From: Pseudomonadaceae bacterium | GTDB lineage: Bacteria > Pseudomonadota > Gammaproteobacteria > Pseudomonadales > Pseudomonadaceae | Direction of reading: 5' to 3' | DNA length: 64,000 bases | Assembly: GCA_030602315.1 (NCBI GenBank) | Contig: JAUVZY010000016.1 | Span: forward strand, 1-64,000 | Shown: positions 17,824 through 26,731 of the stretch, piece after piece | Position numbering within the stretch: the stretch's first letter is position 1 | Layout of the letters: every line of letters begins with the position of its first letter | Position numbers and translations under genes: made by a program | The notes under the pieces: model-generated | Database searches by the model: none | The model's input: the letters and a program-made list of their open reading frames with translations, nothing else | What the model was told of the DNA's origin: nothing

Positions 17824-18855
17824 TCAGGAGAGCAGGCTCACGACCATGAACCGGCTCAGGTTGGCCTGGGCCATGATCGTTTGCTGGGCGGCAGCATAGC
17901 TGGAGCCGTTGCGCTGCAACAGCCTGTAGAGCGACTCGGCGAAGTCCTGGGCCCAGGTTTTTTCATCCTCGCCAACGTGCCGCTCGATGAACTCGCGGAT
18001 CTCCTGTTGGCGGTGGGCCAGCTGCTCGCGCAGCGCGGCGATCTGGTCGAGGGTCTGCACCACCGCATCGAGCAGGCGACGGATCTCGCGCGGATCGTCC
18101 GCCGGCAGCTGCTCGGGCAGGCGCAACAGGCTGTCTTCGAGGCTCTCCACCCGCTGCGCCCGCTCGGCGGCGAACAGCTTGCCCTCGCCGCGCACCGTCA
18201 GATGCTCGCGCAGTTGCAGCCAGTCGGTTTCCGGCGCGGAAAACTTCAGCGCGCCCTGGGGTGTCAGTTCGGCGCGAATGCCCGCCTCGCCCAGGCCGGC
18301 GTTGAAGCGGCGCAGCAGCTGCTGGTCACTGAGCCCTTCCTCGAGCACCACCGCCACCGGCTCGGCCAGCTTGCGCCCGGCGGCAAACAGCAGGCGCTCG
18401 GCGCCCGCGGCGCGCAGCTGGTCCAGCGATTCGAGCCCCTTGAGCGTGAAGCGCGCGCGGGCCGGCTCGTGCAGGCGCAGGCGCAGGCTCGCATCCAGCG
18501 CGCCGCCGGTGCGCTCGCTGCGTTGATCGAGGGTGGTTCGAGCGTCTTCGAGCAGCCCCTGCAGGCGCTCGCGGTCGTTCATTACCGCGGTGCCGAGCTG
18601 GCGGCTTAAGCCGAGCTTGAGCAGGTTGAGCCGCCCGCTCAGATCGGCCAGGTAGCTTTCGGCGCTCTGCATCGAGGTCAGCTGCTGATTGAGCTGCAGG
18701 CTGAAGCCCGAGGTGCGCGGCATGATCTGCGCGGCCGAGGCGGCGGCGCTGGCCACCGACGCCTGGGCGCCCTCGCGCACCGGCAGCACGGCCTGCTGGC
18801 GGCGGCCCTGCGGCTCGATGGCCGCGATCGGTGAGAGGGGTTTTTCGACCTTCAT
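17824..18855 (-). CDS. LafW-like flagellar protein downstream of flgL
   Basis: A 343-residue protein that I do not recognise by sequence. It starts nine bases after the flgL stop, so it is in the flgK-flgL unit. In the E. coli Flag-2 locus the gene after lfgL is lafW, a putative hook-associated protein; the name here rests on that position only. The N-terminal 60 residues are Ala/Ser/Gln-rich. The centre is mixed alpha/beta, and residues 250-330 are helical (LDAVVQTLDQIAALREQLAHRQ). No signal peptide is present, as expected for a type III export substrate or cytosolic chaperone. Confidence 0.55.
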   Translation of the reverse strand: MKVEKPLSPIAAIEPQGRRQQAVLPVREGAQASVASAAASAAQIMPRTSGFSLQLNQQLTSMQSAESYLADLSGRLNLLKLGLSRQLGTAVMNDRERLQGLLEDARTTLDQRSERTGGALDASLRLRLHEPARARFTLKGLESLDQLRAAGAERLLFAAGRKLAEPVAVVLEEGLSDQQLLRRFNAGLGEAGIRAELTPQGALKFSAPETDWLQLREHLTVRGEGKLFAAERAQRVESLEDSLLRLPEQLPADDPREIRRLLDAVVQTLDQIAALREQLAHRQQEIREFIERHVGEDEKTWAQDFAESLYRLLQRNGSSYAAAQQTIMAQANLSRFMVVSLLS

Positions 18856-18864
18856 CGGCGCTCC

Positions 18865-19785
18865 TTACAGCAGCTCGAACAGCGACAGCGAGTTGAGCTT
18901 GAGATAGGTCTTCTGCGTCGCCTGCAGGGACAGCTGGTAGTTTTTCAGGTCGATGCTCGCCCGCGCGTAGTCCAGCTGCGCCAGATCGCCTTCGATCTTG
19001 CCGTTGACCAGCGCCACCTCGTCGTTGCTGTCACGCAAAAGGCTCAGGGTGTTCTGCCGCCCGCCAAGCTCGGTGACCGTGACCATCACCCGACCGTGGC
19101 TGTCATCCAGCGCCGCCAGGGTGTCGACGATCTGCTGGCGCACCGCCGGGTCGTTGCTGTTGAGCCCCGAGTTGCGCAGGGTATCGACCAGCGCATGCAG
19201 GCGATTGAGCAGCGGCATGTCCGGCCCGAAGATCTCCAGCGCCGTGGTGTTTTCCGGCAGCAGCACGCCGTTGGCCACTTCGGCCAGGCGGTGCTTGGCG
19301 TTGCCGGTGGCCGCGTAGGTGCCGGTGAGCGGATCGAAGGTGGCCGCCGGGGTTTCGCCGAGGGTGCCGGAGAACAGATAGCGGCCCTCCTCGTCGCGCA
19401 CGTTGATGAAGCTGAGCAGGGTCTGCTCGATGCTCGACAGCTCGCCGGCCATCGCCGCCAGGTCCTGCTCGGTGTTCGAACCGTTGGCTGCCCACAGCAA
19501 CAGGTCACGCACCTGCAGCATCGAGTCGGACACCGCGGTGAGGTTGGCCTCCTGGATCGACAGGCTGTCGGACACGTTGTTGATGTTCACCTTGTACTGG
19601 TTCAGGCTCGCTTCGGTGCGCTGCACGCGCAGGATTCGCACGCTGGCGATCGGGTCGTCCGACGGCAGGGTGATGCGCTTGCCGCTGGCCATCTGCTGCA
19701 TGAGCTTGCCCATCTGCGCGGAATTGCGGTTCATCGCGCTGTGCATGGTGGCGGTGATCTGGGTGTTGCTGATACGCATGGGCAT
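18865..19785 (-). CDS. flgL: Flagellar hook-filament junction protein FlgL (lateral)
   Basis: The 306-residue protein has flagellin-like ends: MRISNTQITATMHSAMNRNSAQMGKLMQQMASGKRITLPSDDP at the start and DYARASIDLKNYQLSLQATQKTYLKLNSLSLFELL at the end. These form the D0/D1 coiled coils of HAP3. It is exported through the flagellar type III system and joins FlgK to the filament. It follows flgK by 11 bases. A second in-frame ATG two codons in is an equally plausible start, but GAGG spacing favours the first. Confidence 0.93.
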   Translation of the reverse strand: MPMRISNTQITATMHSAMNRNSAQMGKLMQQMASGKRITLPSDDPIASVRILRVQRTEASLNQYKVNINNVSDSLSIQEANLTAVSDSMLQVRDLLLWAANGSNTEQDLAAMAGELSSIEQTLLSFINVRDEEGRYLFSGTLGETPAATFDPLTGTYAATGNAKHRLAEVANGVLLPENTTALEIFGPDMPLLNRLHALVDTLRNSGLNSNDPAVRQQIVDTLAALDDSHGRVMVTVTELGGRQNTLSLLRDSNDEVALVNGKIEGDLAQLDYARASIDLKNYQLSLQATQKTYLKLNSLSLFELL

Positions 19786-19796
19786 GGAGCTTTTCC

Positions 19797-21164
19797 TCAG
19801 AACGCAGCGAGCAGGTCGTCGAACAGGCGATTGGCGGTGGTGATGACCTTCATGTTGGCCTGGTAGGCCTGCTGGTAGGTCATCAGGTTGACCGCTTCCT
19901 CGTCGAGATTGACCGCGCTGACGCTGTCGCGCTGTGCCTGGGCCTGTTCGGCGACGGTGGTCGAGGCGCTGAGGTCGGCCTGGTTCTGCCGGCTGTCGCT
20001 GGCCACCCGGCCGAGCAGACCGGCGTAGGCATCACTTAAGGTACTGACGCTGCCGTTGACCGTGATGCTGAAGTTTTTCAGGCTCAGCAGCGTCAGCAAG
20101 GCCTCGTTGTTGCCGCTTTCGCCGGCGGCCGAGGAGAACGCCAGCTCCTGCGCGGTGAGCGGATTGATCTCCAGCATGCCGGTGATGCTGGTGGGGTTGT
20201 AGGTAAAAAGCGCCTGCCCCGGATTGCCGTTGAGGTCGAAACCGCTACCCAACAGGCTGTTGACCTGCTCGGACATCTGCCGGGCCATTTCATGCAGCGC
20301 GCTCTGCATCGGCCGCAGGGACACCTGCTCGGTCCGGTAGAGGCCGCCCAGGCTGCCGCCGAAGTCGTCCTGGCGCAGCGGAAAACGGGTGCCGGCGAAC
20401 GACAGCGAGAAGGTCTGGTCGCCATCGGGGGTGTCGGTCAGCTCCAGGGTTGCCGCGGTCGGCCCCACCACCAGCGGCTGGCCGTTGCGGAAGGCCACGG
20501 TGAGCGCGCCGTCAGGCGTTTCGTTCACCCGCAAAGCGGCATATTCGCTGAGCTGCTTGATCAGGTTCTCGCGCTGGTCGCGCAGCGCGGTGGTGTCGGC
20601 GGCGATCGACTCGCTGGCGGTGATCTCCTTGTTCAGCATGGCCAGGTTGCGCGCCAGCGCGTTGATCTCGCCGACGGTGGCGCGGCGCTGCTCCTGCAGC
20701 GCGCCGATCTGCGCCTGGATGTTGCCGTTCAGGCCGTTGAAGCGCTGCGCCAGGTTGCGCGCCTCGGAGATCACCTGCTGGCGCAGGGCGACCGAGCCGG
20801 GTGCCACACTGGCCTCGCTCAAGGCGGCGAAGAAGCGGTCGAGGCCGACGCTGATGCTCGAGCCCTCGCCCACCATCAGCCCTTCCAGCGCGGTGAGGTA
20901 CTGCTGGGCGGTCTGGTGGAAGCCCTGCTCGGTGACCGCGCGCCACAGCTGCTGGTTCTGGAAGTCGTTGGACAGGCGGCGGATCTGGATCACCTTCACC
21001 CCGCCGCCGGCATTGAGCGCCGCCGCGCCGGAGAGCGATGCGGTGACGGTCTGCAGACGGCTGAACCCCGGGGTGTTGACGTTGGCGATGTTCTGGCCGG
21101 TGCTGGCCATCGATACCTGGCTGGCGTTGATCCCGCTGTAGGCGATCTGGCTGAGGGTGGTCAC
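19797..21164 (-). CDS. flgK: Flagellar hook-associated protein FlgK (lateral)
   Basis: A 455-residue HAP1, compact for the family. The N-terminus (LSQIAYSGINASQVSMASTGQNIANVNTPGFSRLQ) is the rod/hook/HAP signature. The C-terminus (SAVNLDEEAVNLMTYQQAYQANMKVITTANRLFDDLLAAF) forms the D0 helix. It overlaps flgJ by four bases. It also has its own late promoter candidate at 21268-21295, inside flgJ, which fits late expression of FlgK and FlgL. Confidence 0.95.
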   Translation of the reverse strand: MTTLSQIAYSGINASQVSMASTGQNIANVNTPGFSRLQTVTASLSGAAALNAGGGVKVIQIRRLSNDFQNQQLWRAVTEQGFHQTAQQYLTALEGLMVGEGSSISVGLDRFFAALSEASVAPGSVALRQQVISEARNLAQRFNGLNGNIQAQIGALQEQRRATVGEINALARNLAMLNKEITASESIAADTTALRDQRENLIKQLSEYAALRVNETPDGALTVAFRNGQPLVVGPTAATLELTDTPDGDQTFSLSFAGTRFPLRQDDFGGSLGGLYRTEQVSLRPMQSALHEMARQMSEQVNSLLGSGFDLNGNPGQALFTYNPTSITGMLEINPLTAQELAFSSAAGESGNNEALLTLLSLKNFSITVNGSVSTLSDAYAGLLGRVASDSRQNQADLSASTTVAEQAQAQRDSVSAVNLDEEAVNLMTYQQAYQANMKVITTANRLFDDLLAAF

Positions 21165-22186
21165 GACGACAGGCTCTCCCGGAGTCCGTTACGCGGGATC
21201 GGCGCGGCGAAGGCCGGCGACCGCAGATGATGAGTGGCGCCCGCTTCGGAGGCGCTCTTTTCCGTCAGAGCGACCGTTTCGGCGGCCGACTTAAGCACCG
21301 GCTCGCCGGTCGGTGCCAGCGGCTGATGGCGCATGCCCAGGCCTTCGAGAATGCGCCGGGTGTAGTCGCGGGTTTCGCGGTAGGGAATGCGCTCGATCCA
21401 CTCGCCGATGCCGATCTCGCCGCGGCGCGGGTCACCGTGCGCACGCAACCACTCGTCCACCTTGCCGGGGCCGGCGTTGTAGGCCGCCAGCGCCAGCGCG
21501 CCATGGCCGTCGTAACGTTCCAGCAGCTGACCGAGATAGGCGCTGCCCAGGCGCTTGTTGTAGGCGCCATCGGCGGTCAGGCGGGATTCGTCGAAGGCCA
21601 GCCCAAGGCGCGCGGCGACCTCGCGGGCGGTGTCCGGCATCAGCTGCATCAGGCCGCGGGCGCCCTTGGGCGACACCGCGTCGACGCGCCCGCCCGACTC
21701 CTGGCGGATTACCCCGTCGACCAGCGCCTGGAACGCCGCGCTGCCCTGCTTCCACAGCCCACCCAGGCGGTCCACGCCCTGGTTCCAGCGCTCGGCCAGC
21801 GGCATCACCAGGCTCATCGACGGGCGGCTGGTGGTGCGTTCCAGCGGGGCTTCGCGCGCGCTTTCGCCGGCCTGCTCCAGCGCCTCGGGCGACAGGTTGC
21901 CGGAGAGCTGGCGCACCAGCAGGTCGGCGATGCCGGCCTGCTTCTGCCCGGCCAGGGTCTCGGCGAGGATTTCGTCGTGCAAGCTGCGGAAGGTGTCCAT
22001 CTCGCGGCTGCGTACCGAGCTGCCCTCGGAGAGCACATCGCCGGCCTTGCGCATCTGCTTGAGGATCTGCTGCAGAAACAGCGCCTCGAACTGCTCGGCG
22101 GCGGCCTGCAGCTCCTGCTGGCGCGCCGGCGGCGCTTCGGCCTGGCGCCGGGCGTTGAGGTGCTGGGTAAAGGAAATGATGCTCAT
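21161..22186 (-). CDS. flgJ: Flagellar rod-assembly protein FlgJ with an SLT lytic transglycosylase domain
   Basis: The 341-residue protein has an N-terminal rod-cap domain (EQFEALFLQQILKQMRKAGDVLSEGS). Residues 150-260 form a peptidoglycan-cleaving domain of the Slt/MltC type, with catalytic E163 in IRQESGG, SPKGARGLMQLMP at 172-184 and AYNAGP at 235-240. Typical gammaproteobacterial FlgJ instead carries a GH73 glucosaminidase. The product would open the wall for the rod and cap it in the periplasm. The last 60 residues are a linker-like tail whose coding DNA holds the flgK promoter candidate. Confidence 0.9.
   Translation of the reverse strand: MSIISFTQHLNARRQAEAPPARQQELQAAAEQFEALFLQQILKQMRKAGDVLSEGSSVRSREMDTFRSLHDEILAETLAGQKQAGIADLLVRQLSGNLSPEALEQAGESAREAPLERTTSRPSMSLVMPLAERWNQGVDRLGGLWKQGSAAFQALVDGVIRQESGGRVDAVSPKGARGLMQLMPDTAREVAARLGLAFDESRLTADGAYNKRLGSAYLGQLLERYDGHGALALAAYNAGPGKVDEWLRAHGDPRRGEIGIGEWIERIPYRETRDYTRRILEGLGMRHQPLAPTGEPVLKSAAETVALTEKSASEAGATHHLRSPAFAAPIPRNGLRESLSS
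21268..21295 (-). promoter_or_regulatory. Late flagellar promoter candidate for flgKL-lafW, inside flgJ
   Basis: On the minus strand, CTTAAG (21290-21295), 15 bases, then GTCGCTC (21268-21274). The same bipartite pattern occurs before lafA, fliD, flgM and the pilZ gene. It lies about 105 bases ahead of the flgK start. Confidence 0.6.
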
Positions 22187-22192
22187 ACGGCC

Positions 22193-23296
22193 TCAGATGA
22201 CGATCAGTTCGGCGTTCAGCGCACCGGCGCGCTCCAGCGCCTGGAGAATGCTCATCACATCGTCCGGGGTCGCGCCCAGGCTGTTGACCGTATTGATGAT
22301 GCTTTCCAGGCTGGCGCCTTCGGGCCACTTGAACATCGGATTGGTCTGCTGATTGACGTCCACGTCCGACTGCGGCGTGGCCACCGTCTGCCCGCGCGAG
22401 AAGGCGTTGGGCTGGCTGACCTGCTGGCTCTCGCTGATGGTCACCGTCAGGGTGCCGTGCGACACCGCGGCGGCGCGCACGCGCACGCCCTGGCCGACCA
22501 CCACCGTGCCGGTGCGGCTGTTGAACACCACCTTCGGCCGGGTGCGGCCTTCTTCCACTTCCACCTGCTCGAGCAGGGCCATGAAGCTGGTGCGCTGGCT
22601 GGCCGACTGCGGCGCGCGGATGCTCACCTTGGTGCCGTCCAGCGCCTGTGCCGCGCCGGGGCCGAAGACCTTTTCCAGCGCGCTGACCACCCGGGCGGCG
22701 GTCTGGAAGCTCGGCTGGCGCAGGTTGAGCATGATGTCGGGACGGGCGTTGAAATCGCTGGGGATCATCCGCTCGATGGTCGCGCCGTTGGCGATCAGCC
22801 CGGTGTTGGCGTGGTTGATCGCCACGCTCGAGCCGCTCTTGCCCTCGGCCTTCAGGCCGCCGACCACCAGCGCGCCCTGGGCCAGCGCGTAGACCTCGCC
22901 GTCGACCCCGCGCAGCGGCGTCATCAGCAGCTGGCCGCCGCGCAGGCTCTTGGCGTCGCCCAGCGAGGAGACCGTCACGTCGATGCTCTGGCCCGGGCTG
23001 TAGGACGGCGGCACCATCGCCGTCACGGTCACCGCGGCGACGTTCTTGAGCTTGGGGTCGGTGCCCGGCGGCAGGTTCACGCCGAACTGCTCGACCATGT
23101 TGGCCACCGACTGGCTGGTGAACTTCACCTGGTTCTTGTCGCCGGTGCCGTCCAGGCCGACCACCAGGCCATAGCCGATCAGCTGGTTGCCGCGGATGCC
23201 CTCCACGTCGACCAGATCGAGCAGCGGCACCGCCGCCGCACGCAGCGGCAGCAGGGCCAGGAACACAACGGGCATCAACGCCAGGATGCGACGCAT
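22193..23296 (-). CDS. flgI: Flagellar P-ring protein FlgI (lateral)
   Basis: A 367-residue periplasmic protein that forms the P ring round the rod in the peptidoglycan layer. It has a Sec signal peptide ([19 protein letters not shown]). Family blocks include [54 protein letters not shown] and the C-terminal [31 protein letters not shown]. It sits between flgH and flgJ with very short gaps. Confidence 0.97.
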   Translation of the reverse strand: MRRILALMPVVFLALLPLRAAAVPLLDLVDVEGIRGNQLIGYGLVVGLDGTGDKNQVKFTSQSVANMVEQFGVNLPPGTDPKLKNVAAVTVTAMVPPSYSPGQSIDVTVSSLGDAKSLRGGQLLMTPLRGVDGEVYALAQGALVVGGLKAEGKSGSSVAINHANTGLIANGATIERMIPSDFNARPDIMLNLRQPSFQTAARVVSALEKVFGPGAAQALDGTKVSIRAPQSASQRTSFMALLEQVEVEEGRTRPKVVFNSRTGTVVVGQGVRVRAAAVSHGTLTVTISESQQVSQPNAFSRGQTVATPQSDVDVNQQTNPMFKWPEGASLESIINTVNSLGATPDDVMSILQALERAGALNAELIVI

Positions 23297-23310
23297 CGAA
23301 AGGGCCTCGC

Positions 23311-23982
23311 TTACAACGGGAAGATCGGATGGTTGAACAGGCGGGTGAGCCAGCCGGCGGTGTTGCTGTCGTTCAGCGCGCCGCGCCCGGCGTAGGAAAT
23401 CCGCGCGTTGGCGATGTCCTGCGATGACACCTGGTTGTAGCGGTTGATGTCCTCGACCCGCACCAGCCCGGTGACGCGCACGAATTCCTCGCCCTGATTG
23501 AGCCGCAGGCTCTTCTCGCCCTTCACCAGCAGCGTGCCGTTGGGCAGCACGCGGTGCACGGTGACGGCGATCGAGCCGCGCAGGAAGTTCTGCTGCGAGC
23601 TTTGCGCCTGACCGTTGAAGGCCCGCTCGGCTTCGGCGGAACTGGCCAGGCGCTCGTAGTCCTTGCCCAGCACGTTGGGCACACCGACGCTCAGCTCCGA
23701 GCTCTTGCCAAAGCGGGTGCCGGCGCTCTTGCTGGACTGGGTGGACTCCTGCAGCACCACCGTGAGGATGTCGCCGACGCGCACCGCGCGCTGATCCTGC
23801 ACCAGCGAGCCGGCGACCTGATGGCGGTACAGCCCGCCGGCCACCGTCGGCGGCAGGCTGTAGTCCAGCTCCAGCGGCTCGTAGGCGCTGGAGTCCTCGT
23901 CCGGCAGCATCTCGTTGAAGCTGGCGCAGCCTCCGAGCAGGAAGGTGGCAAGCAGCAGGGCGATCGGCTTCATCGGCATCAC
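23311..23982 (-). CDS. flgH: Flagellar L-ring lipoprotein FlgH (lateral)
   Basis: The 223-residue lipoprotein has lipobox LLGGCAS and forms the outer-membrane L ring. Diagnostic blocks are [57 protein letters not shown] and [22 protein letters not shown]. The start ATG overlaps the flgG stop by four bases (ATGA). A second Met two codons later is an alternative start. Confidence 0.97.
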   Translation of the reverse strand: MMPMKPIALLLATFLLGGCASFNEMLPDEDSSAYEPLELDYSLPPTVAGGLYRHQVAGSLVQDQRAVRVGDILTVVLQESTQSSKSAGTRFGKSSELSVGVPNVLGKDYERLASSAEAERAFNGQAQSSQQNFLRGSIAVTVHRVLPNGTLLVKGEKSLRLNQGEEFVRVTGLVRVEDINRYNQVSSQDIANARISYAGRGALNDSNTAGWLTRLFNHPIFPL

Positions 23983-24764
23983 ACCGTCTGGTTGAGGAAC
24001 TGCTGCATGCCCGAGGCGGCGTCCAGCACCTTGGCGTTGGCCTCGTAGGCGCGCTGGATGGCGATCATGTTCACCATCGCCTCGACCACCTGCACGTTGG
24101 AGCCCTCCAGCACGCCCTGCTTGAGCGTGCCCAGGCCCTCTTCGCCCGGCGCGCCTTCCACCGGCTCGCCGCTGGCCACCGTCTCGCGGTACAGGTTGCC
24201 GCCCAGCGCCTCGAGGCCGGCCGGGTTGGCGAAGTTGGCCAGGGTGATCTGGCCGATCTCGGCCGGCTGGGTCTCACCCGGCAGCACCACGGTGACGGTG
24301 CCGTCGCTGCCCACGGTGAAGCGGCTGCTGCCGGCCGGCACTTCGATGCCCGGCACCAGCGGCAGGCCCTGGGCGTTGACGATCACGCCCTCGGCGTTGA
24401 GCTGGAACTGGCCGTTCTCGGTGTAGAGGATCTCGCCGTTGGGCGACTCGACCTGGAAGAAGCCGCGCCCGACGATGGCCAGATCCATCGGCTGGCCGGT
24501 GGTCTGGATGCTGCCTTCGGTGAACACCTTCTGCGTGCCGGCCACGCGCACGCCGCTGCCGAGCTGGATGCCAGAAGGCACGGTGTTGACCTGATCGGCC
24601 TGGGCGCCCGGCTGCAGTTCGATGGTGTAGAACAGGTCCTCGAACACCACCCGGTCGCTCTTGAAGCCGTTGGTGTTGACGTTGGCCAGGTTGTTGGCCA
24701 CCGCCGCCATGGCGGTGTCCTGGGCGGCGAGACCGGTCTTGGCGACCCACATTGCGTTGCTCAT
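23979..24764 (-). CDS. flgG: Flagellar distal rod protein FlgG (lateral)
   Basis: The 261-residue rod protein begins [42 protein letters not shown] and ends [43 protein letters not shown]. These are the paired D0 helices of rod/hook proteins. It has no cleaved signal and is exported by the flagellar type III machine. The length equals that of classical FlgG. It lies between flgF and flgH. Confidence 0.97.
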   Translation of the reverse strand: MSNAMWVAKTGLAAQDTAMAAVANNLANVNTNGFKSDRVVFEDLFYTIELQPGAQADQVNTVPSGIQLGSGVRVAGTQKVFTEGSIQTTGQPMDLAIVGRGFFQVESPNGEILYTENGQFQLNAEGVIVNAQGLPLVPGIEVPAGSSRFTVGSDGTVTVVLPGETQPAEIGQITLANFANPAGLEALGGNLYRETVASGEPVEGAPGEEGLGTLKQGVLEGSNVQVVEAMVNMIAIQRAYEANAKVLDAASGMQQFLNQTV

Positions 24765-24774
24765 CGTCTGCTCC

Positions 24775-25500
24775 TTAGCCGCGAATCATGCGGTTGCCGG
24801 CCTCGGAGAGGGTCTCGGCGGCCTTCATCATCTTTACCTGGGTCTCGAACAGCCGACTCAGGCTCATGCTGCCCACCAGCTCGTTGATGGCGGACACGTT
24901 GCTCGCTTCCAGATAGCCCGACACCAGGCGCACCTCGTCGCTGGCCTCGGCGGGCTGGCCATCCTTGGTGGCCAACAGGCCGGAGGCGTCCTTGACCAGC
25001 AGCTCGGCCGGCACGTCGACCCGCTTGATGCGATCGACCTCGACCATCATCCAGTCGCCGCGCGGCATCACCGAGACGGTGCCGTCGTTGCCGATGTTGA
25101 GCATGTCGTGCTCGGGCAGCACGATCGGCCCGCCCTCGCCGAGCACCGGCCGACCGTTGATGGTCAGGCGCATCTCGGCGTCCACCTGGATGCTGCCGTG
25201 GCGGGTGTAGAGCTCGCCGGCCGGCGTTTCCAGCGCGATCAGGCCCGGCCCCTGCACGGCAAAATCCAGATCGCGCCCGGTCGGCATCAGCGTGCCCGGG
25301 GTCAGGTCTACGCCGTTGCTGCGCACCTGCGCCAGGTGGCGGCTGTCGTAGCCGGGGCCCTGCACCGCCACCGCCTGCGACTGCTCGAGGTCGGCGCGAA
25401 AACCGGGCGTGTTGACGTTGGCCAGGTTGTTGGCGCGCACCTGCATGGCGGTCATGGTGCGGCTTGCGGCGGTCATCGCCGTGTATCCCAATCGATCCAT
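24775..25500 (-). CDS. flgF: Flagellar proximal rod protein FlgF (lateral)
   Basis: The 241-residue protein starts [38 protein letters not shown] and ends INELVGSMSLSRLFETQVKMMKAAETLSEAGNRMIRG. This is the FlgF form of the rod signature. Ten bases separate it from flgG downstream and eleven from flgE upstream. Confidence 0.95.
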   Translation of the reverse strand: MDRLGYTAMTAASRTMTAMQVRANNLANVNTPGFRADLEQSQAVAVQGPGYDSRHLAQVRSNGVDLTPGTLMPTGRDLDFAVQGPGLIALETPAGELYTRHGSIQVDAEMRLTINGRPVLGEGGPIVLPEHDMLNIGNDGTVSVMPRGDWMMVEVDRIKRVDVPAELLVKDASGLLATKDGQPAEASDEVRLVSGYLEASNVSAINELVGSMSLSRLFETQVKMMKAAETLSEAGNRMIRG

Positions 25501-25510
25501 GGCGCGGGCC

Positions 25511-26698
25511 TCAGATGGCGTTGAACAACACCTGGGTCAGCTCCTTGTTGGTGGAGAGCACCTTGGTGTTGGCCTGGTAGTTGCGCTGGCCTTCCATCAG
25601 GCTGACCAGCTGCTGGGTGAGGTCGACGTTGGAATTCTCCAGCGCCCCGGCGGTGAGCACGCCGAACGGGCCGACCCCGGGCACCCCGAGCAGCGCCGCG
25701 CCGGATTCGGAGGTCTCGCTCCAGGCGGTGCCGTTTTCGTTACGCAGGCCCTGGGTATTGATGAAGCTGGCCAGGATCACCTGCCCCTGCAGCAGGCGCT
25801 GGCCGTTGCTGTAGTTGGCGTAGACCTTGCCATCGCGCTCCACCGCGATGCCGGTCTGCTCGCCGGCGGCATAACCGCTGGCCAGGTTCGAGGTGACCAC
25901 GAACGCCGAGCCGTACTGGCTGGTGCCGGTGTAGTCGATGGCGATGTTCATCGGGTCCACCCCCGGCAGCGGGAAGCTGACGGTGACCGGGGCCACCGGC
26001 CCGGTGAGCGCGCCGTTGGTGCCGAAGGTCACCGCCTGCGGTCCGCCCACCGCCACGCCATCGGCGTAGTAGTGCGCTTCCCAGGTGTTGTCGGCGGTCT
26101 TGATGAAGTACTGGGTCAGGGTGTGTTCCTTGCCCTGGGAGTCGAACACCTTGGTGGTGTAGGTGGAGTTGAAGGTGTCCACGTTGGCCGGATTGAACGG
26201 CACCACGCTCGGCGGCGTCTGGTTGGCGTCGAGGTTGGCGACGAAGCCCAGCGTGTCGGTGGCCTTGGCCGGCAGGTTGGCGTTCTGCAGACGCAGGTCG
26301 CCGATCATGCCGACCTGCAGGTTGCCGTTGGCATCCACCGGGTAGCCCTGCAGGTACTGGCCGGCACTGTTGACGATGGTGTTGCTGGCGTCGGTGCCGA
26401 ACACCCCGGCGCGGGTGTAGTTGGCCTCGCCGGTCTGGGTGCGGGTGACGAAGAAGCCGCCGCCGGAGATCGCCATGTCCAGGCTGCGCCCGGTGGACAC
26501 CAGCGCGCCGCCCAGGGAGATGCTCTGGGTCTTGCCCTGCACCTCGACGCCCATCGGCTGGCTTTCGGCGTAGATGCTGCCGAACTCCACGCGCGAGGAC
26601 TTGAAGCCGGTGGTACCGGCGTTGGCGATGTTGTTGCTGACGGTATTGAGCTGTTCGTTGACCGCATTCAGGCCGGTCAGGGCGATGTTGAAACTCAT
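25511..26698 (-). CDS. flgE: Flagellar hook protein FlgE (lateral)
   Basis: The 395-residue hook subunit has N-terminal SFNIALTGLNAVNEQLNTVSNNIANAGTTGFKSSRVEFG and C-terminal ALENSNVDLTQQLVSLMEGQRNYQANTKVLSTNKELTQVLFNAI. The middle is the variable, surface-exposed D1/D2 region. The size is ordinary for a gammaproteobacterial hook protein. It is exported and polymerises under the FlgD cap; FliK here should set hook length. Confidence 0.96.
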   Translation of the reverse strand: MSFNIALTGLNAVNEQLNTVSNNIANAGTTGFKSSRVEFGSIYAESQPMGVEVQGKTQSISLGGALVSTGRSLDMAISGGGFFVTRTQTGEANYTRAGVFGTDASNTIVNSAGQYLQGYPVDANGNLQVGMIGDLRLQNANLPAKATDTLGFVANLDANQTPPSVVPFNPANVDTFNSTYTTKVFDSQGKEHTLTQYFIKTADNTWEAHYYADGVAVGGPQAVTFGTNGALTGPVAPVTVSFPLPGVDPMNIAIDYTGTSQYGSAFVVTSNLASGYAAGEQTGIAVERDGKVYANYSNGQRLLQGQVILASFINTQGLRNENGTAWSETSESGAALLGVPGVGPFGVLTAGALENSNVDLTQQLVSLMEGQRNYQANTKVLSTNKELTQVLFNAI

Positions 26699-26731
26699 GG
26701 GATCACCTCGTGATAAACGTGACCGGCCCGC

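Noticed and set aside
18605-18610. CTTAAG inside the lafW-like gene
   Set aside because: No GTCGC element at 15 or 16 bases on either strand.
20035-20040. CTTAAG inside flgK
   Set aside because: No GTCGC element at the right distance on either strand.
21227-23395. 722-codon open frame on the plus strand across flgJ and flgI
   Set aside because: It is antisense to two clear flagellar genes, has no recognisable domain and His/Gln/Arg/Ala-rich composition typical of antisense frames in GC-rich DNA.
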